NCBI RefSeq assembly: GCF_009905435.1
Contig: NZ_JAAAMT010000040.1
Coordinates: 1 to 52,945, forward strand
Length of the DNA stretch: 52,945 bases
Origin: Pseudomonas sp. R5(2019)
GTDB taxonomy: Bacteria; Pseudomonadota; Gammaproteobacteria; Pseudomonadales; Pseudomonadaceae
Direction: 5' to 3'
The notes below the pieces were generated by a model. It had not been told where the DNA came from. It was given only the letters and a program-made list of their open reading frames with translations, and searched no databases. Below, in pieces: positions 51,079 to 52,945 of the stretch. Each line of letters begins with the position of its first letter. Positions within the stretch are counted from its first letter, which is position 1. The translations under genes were made by a program, and so were the position numbers.

Positions 51079-52424
51079 TTCAGCGCCTCGGCCAATTTGC
51101 CGTGCAGCCCGCCGAAGCCGCCATTGCTCATGATCACCACATGGGTGCCCGGCTTGGCCTGACCTTTGACCCGGGCAATGATTGCCTCAAGGGAGTCGGC
51201 GACGATGGCCGGTACCGCGCATTCGGCAGCCGTCGCGGCCAGGTCCCAGCCCAGATTCGGCGGGGCGTACCAGATCACCTGGTCGGCATCCTTGACGCTT
51301 TCCGGTAAACCGTCCCGGTGTGCGCCCAGCTTCATGGAGTTGGAGCGCGGCTCGATCACCGCAATCAGCGGCGCATCGCCGATGCGCTTGCGCAGGCCGT
51401 CCAGCGTGGTGGCAATGGCAGTCGGGTGGTGAGCAAAGTCGTCGTAAATGGTCACACCCTGTACGTCGGCGACCTTTTCCATGCGCCGCTTCACGCTTTT
51501 GAAGGCGCTCAGCGCGGCGATGCCCATGGCCGGTACCACGCCGACATGGCGCGCCGCCGCCAGGGTCGCCAAGGCATTGGCGACGTTATGCTGACCGGTC
51601 AATTCCCACTCGACCACGCCTTGCAATTGGCCCTCGAAGCTGACTTCAAAGCGCGAACCGTCGGCGCTCAGCAACTTGACCTGCCACTGGCCGCCGACAC
51701 CGGTGGTTTGTACCGGCGTCCAGCAGCCCATCTCGATCACCCGCTGCAGGGCAGGCTCGGTGGTCGGGTGAATGACCAGGCCTTCGCTTGGAATGGTGCG
51801 CACCAGGTGGTGGAATTGCCGCTCAATGGCCGCCAGATCCGGGAAGATATCAGCGTGATCGAATTCCAGGTTGTTCAGGATCGCCGTGCGTGGGCGGTAA
51901 TGAACGAATTTCGAACGCTTGTCGAAAAAGGCGCTGTCGTATTCATCGGCCTCAACGACAAAAAACGGCGTCCCGCCCAAACGGGCCGACACCGAAAAAT
52001 TCTGCGGTACTCCACCAATCAAAAAGCCCGGGCTCATGCCCGCATGCTCGAGCACCCAGGCCAGCATGCTGCTGGTGGTGGTCTTGCCATGGGTGCCGGC
52101 AACAGCCAGCACCCAACGGCCTTGCAACACATGGTCGGCCAGCCACTGCGGGCCCGACACATAAGGCAGGCCCTTGTTCAGCACGTACTCCACCGCCGGA
52201 TTGCCGCGCGACAGGGCATTGCCGATCACCACCAGATCCGGTGCCGGGTCCAGCTGGGCGGCATCATAGCCCTGAGTCAGCTCGATGCCCTGAGCCTCGA
52301 GTTGAGTGCTCATGGGCGGATAGACATTGGCGTCGGAGCCGGTCACGCGATGGCCCAACTCCTTGGCCAACACCGCCAGCGAACCCATGAACGTGCCGCA
52401 AATACCGAGAATATGAATGTGCAT
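51075..52424 (-). CDS. mpl: UDP-MurNAc:tripeptide ligase Mpl
   Basis: It joins recycled L-Ala-D-Glu-mDAP tripeptide to UDP-MurNAc in murein recycling. The 449 residues of the Mur ligase fold begin MHIHILGICGTFMGSLAV and contain the ATP-binding GTHGKTTTSSMLAWVLE. Further motifs are EADEYDSAFFDKRSKFVHY and DDFAHHPTAIATTLDGLR. The third domain ends GGFGGLHGKLAEALK. It complements ldcA in the same recycling pathway encoded earlier in the window. It is the first gene of the mpl-ubiX-yceK run. Confidence 0.95.
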   Translation of the reverse strand: MHIHILGICGTFMGSLAVLAKELGHRVTGSDANVYPPMSTQLEAQGIELTQGYDAAQLDPAPDLVVIGNALSRGNPAVEYVLNKGLPYVSGPQWLADHVLQGRWVLAVAGTHGKTTTSSMLAWVLEHAGMSPGFLIGGVPQNFSVSARLGGTPFFVVEADEYDSAFFDKRSKFVHYRPRTAILNNLEFDHADIFPDLAAIERQFHHLVRTIPSEGLVIHPTTEPALQRVIEMGCWTPVQTTGVGGQWQVKLLSADGSRFEVSFEGQLQGVVEWELTGQHNVANALATLAAARHVGVVPAMGIAALSAFKSVKRRMEKVADVQGVTIYDDFAHHPTAIATTLDGLRKRIGDAPLIAVIEPRSNSMKLGAHRDGLPESVKDADQVIWYAPPNLGWDLAATAAECAVPAIVADSLEAIIARVKGQAKPGTHVVIMSNGGFGGLHGKLAEALK

Positions 52425-52468
52425 GATTGACCTCGCGAAACATCGAGGCAGGGTAGCTTAGGGCGGGG

Positions 52469-52492
52469 AAAAACTCGACTTGTTTGGTCGAG
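52469..52492 (-). terminator. Rho-independent terminator after the small minus-strand gene
   Basis: On the minus strand CTCGAC-CAAACAA-GTCGAG is followed by TTTTT. It ends the transcript of the gene at 52503-52817 before mpl. The stem is short (six pairs) but the U-tract is good. Confidence 0.7.
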
Positions 52493-52502
52493 GGTCCGAA
52501 AG

Positions 52503-52817
52503 TCAGCCGGTGGTATCGCGATCCCGAGGAAGATTACGCCCCAGCACATCCAGCAGATCACAGCCATCGCGCATCAGGACTGCTGTGGCCTGGCTGACGT
52601 ACTGCAAGTCAGTGCCGTCGGCGCTCATCAGTTCGTTTCGGGCGAGGCTTTCCAGTAGTTGAGTTGCGATTCGAATGCGCAGCAGGGCGTTATGGTGAAG
52701 ATCAGCCAACGGGGCGTGGCTATCTATGGCGAGGCAAGGAAGATCGCAATTATTGGTCAGAGCAATGTATTGGGGCATCGATAAAGACTCCAGGGTTGGC
52801 ATATCGAAACGAATCAC
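52503..52817 (-). CDS. Small hypothetical protein, 5' end near an IS
   Basis: A 104-residue protein of a kind frequent in Pseudomonas (short, helical, DUF3077-like in the pattern ADLHHNALLRIRIATQLLE), without known function. The assigned start is a GTG at 52817, but the frame stays open upstream into the IS end near 52826, and an ATG five codons inside (MPTLESL) is another start. Its promoter has probably been separated or replaced by the IS. A terminator follows the stop. Confidence 0.6.
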   Translation of the reverse strand: MIRFDMPTLESLSMPQYIALTNNCDLPCLAIDSHAPLADLHHNALLRIRIATQLLESLARNELMSADGTDLQYVSQATAVLMRDGCDLLDVLGRNLPRDRDTTG

Positions 52818-52825
52818 ACCCCCGG

Positions 52826-52945
52826 TGTCAGGATAGTTGTCGCCTCTCCGGTTTTTCCTGAAAAAGCATATCGGGGGCGGAAAGAGACTGGTCGTGCCGT
52901 ACTATTCACCTGAACGCAAAGCCGCATTGCTGAAGATGCTGCTTC
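52826..52945 (+). mobile_element. Left end of an insertion sequence (partial)
   Basis: From about 52826 (TGTCAGGATAGTTGTCGCC) the sequence no longer matches the neighbouring gene. The IS boundary is inferred from the start of the transposase frame and the abrupt change. The element continues beyond the window edge, so its right end and target duplication cannot be seen. Confidence 0.6.
52894..52945 (+). CDS. Transposase N-terminus, cut by the window edge
   Basis: GTG followed by PYYSPERKAALLKMLL (17 codons) before the window ends. This opening (YYSPERK, KMLL) is typical of the helix-turn-helix first part of transposases from IS3-like elements in Pseudomonas, as I remember them. AAAGAGA lies upstream as a possible ribosome-binding site. 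Only the N-terminal part is visible, so family assignment is tentative. Confidence 0.65.
   Translation, partial: MPYYSPERKAALLKMLL

Noticed and set aside
1..52945. tRNA or rRNA genes, plasmid or phage modules, toxin-antitoxin pairs
   Set aside because: No tRNA cloverleaf ending in CCA, rRNA segment, phage structural gene or recognisable toxin-antitoxin pair was seen while reading the window.

Overview
The window is a roughly 53-kb piece of a Pseudomonas chromosome (GC-rich, strong G/C third-position bias, Pseudomonas-type REP palindromes). The gene order from about 3.2 kb to 52.4 kb matches, from memory, the P. aeruginosa PAO1 block from about PA3961 to PA4020. Codon use and REP types suggest the P. 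putida/P. fluorescens side of the genus, but I cannot name a species. Both ends lie in mobile or foreign DNA, so the window looks like a core block cut at repeats.

Left edge (1-3.2 kb): a near-perfect 31-bp palindrome (51-81), a possible gene remnant, and a complete but foreign-looking copy of the helicase gene hrpB (551-3073, minus). Next to it is the first 127 codons of a second hrpB (3203-3583). This one fits its neighbours but is cut inside its DEFH box by the incoming DNA. The simplest reading is an island inserted into the native hrpB that carries its own intact copy.

3.7-9.7 kb: a small lipoprotein, a FieF-like cation exporter, a DUF6515 protein, a 900-bp intergenic region holding a long inverted repeat with 189-nt arms and REP sequences, an Lrp/AsnC regulator, DUF2788, the pseudouridine synthase rluE and AMP nucleosidase amn.

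9.7-19.1 kb: an AidB-like acyl-CoA dehydrogenase, a LadS-type sensor kinase without a receiver domain, the plus-strand run thiD-thiE-hemL-Sel1 protein (thiamine and tetrapyrrole synthesis), DUF1820, and the tRNA methylthiotransferase miaB.

19.3-31.5 kb: phoH-like-ybeY-corC-lnt (RNA metabolism, metal/envelope functions, lipoprotein N-acylation), a YdcF protein, leuS-lptE-holA, a lipoprotein lytic transglycosylase and an LD-carboxypeptidase. Many of these genes overlap or lie within a few bases of each other.

31.6-43 kb (minus strand): transcribed in the order proA-nadD-rsfS-rlmH-pbpA-rodA-mltB-rlpA-dacC-ybeD-lipB-lipA. It joins proline and NAD synthesis, ribosome maturation, the rod-shape elongation machinery (PBP2/RodA plus septal and lytic enzymes) and lipoate synthesis. 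A perfect 17-bp-stem hairpin follows dacC and a classic U-tract terminator follows lipA.

43.1-52.9 kb: a 3-methyladenine glycosylase, a DedA-PAP2 fusion membrane protein, a LON-domain protein with an LrgB/LrgA pair, a MaoC hydratase, a lipoprotein joining about 12 MORN repeats to a legumain/caspase-fold (C13) protease, an NAD(P)-binding protein, and mpl-ubiX-yceK. The window closes with a small unknown gene whose 5' side abuts an insertion sequence; only the first 17 codons of its transposase are present.

Most of the window is ordinary housekeeping DNA. The parts most worth a second look are the hrpB duplication/insertion, the long inverted repeat at 5987-6450, and the MORN-C13 lipoprotein.
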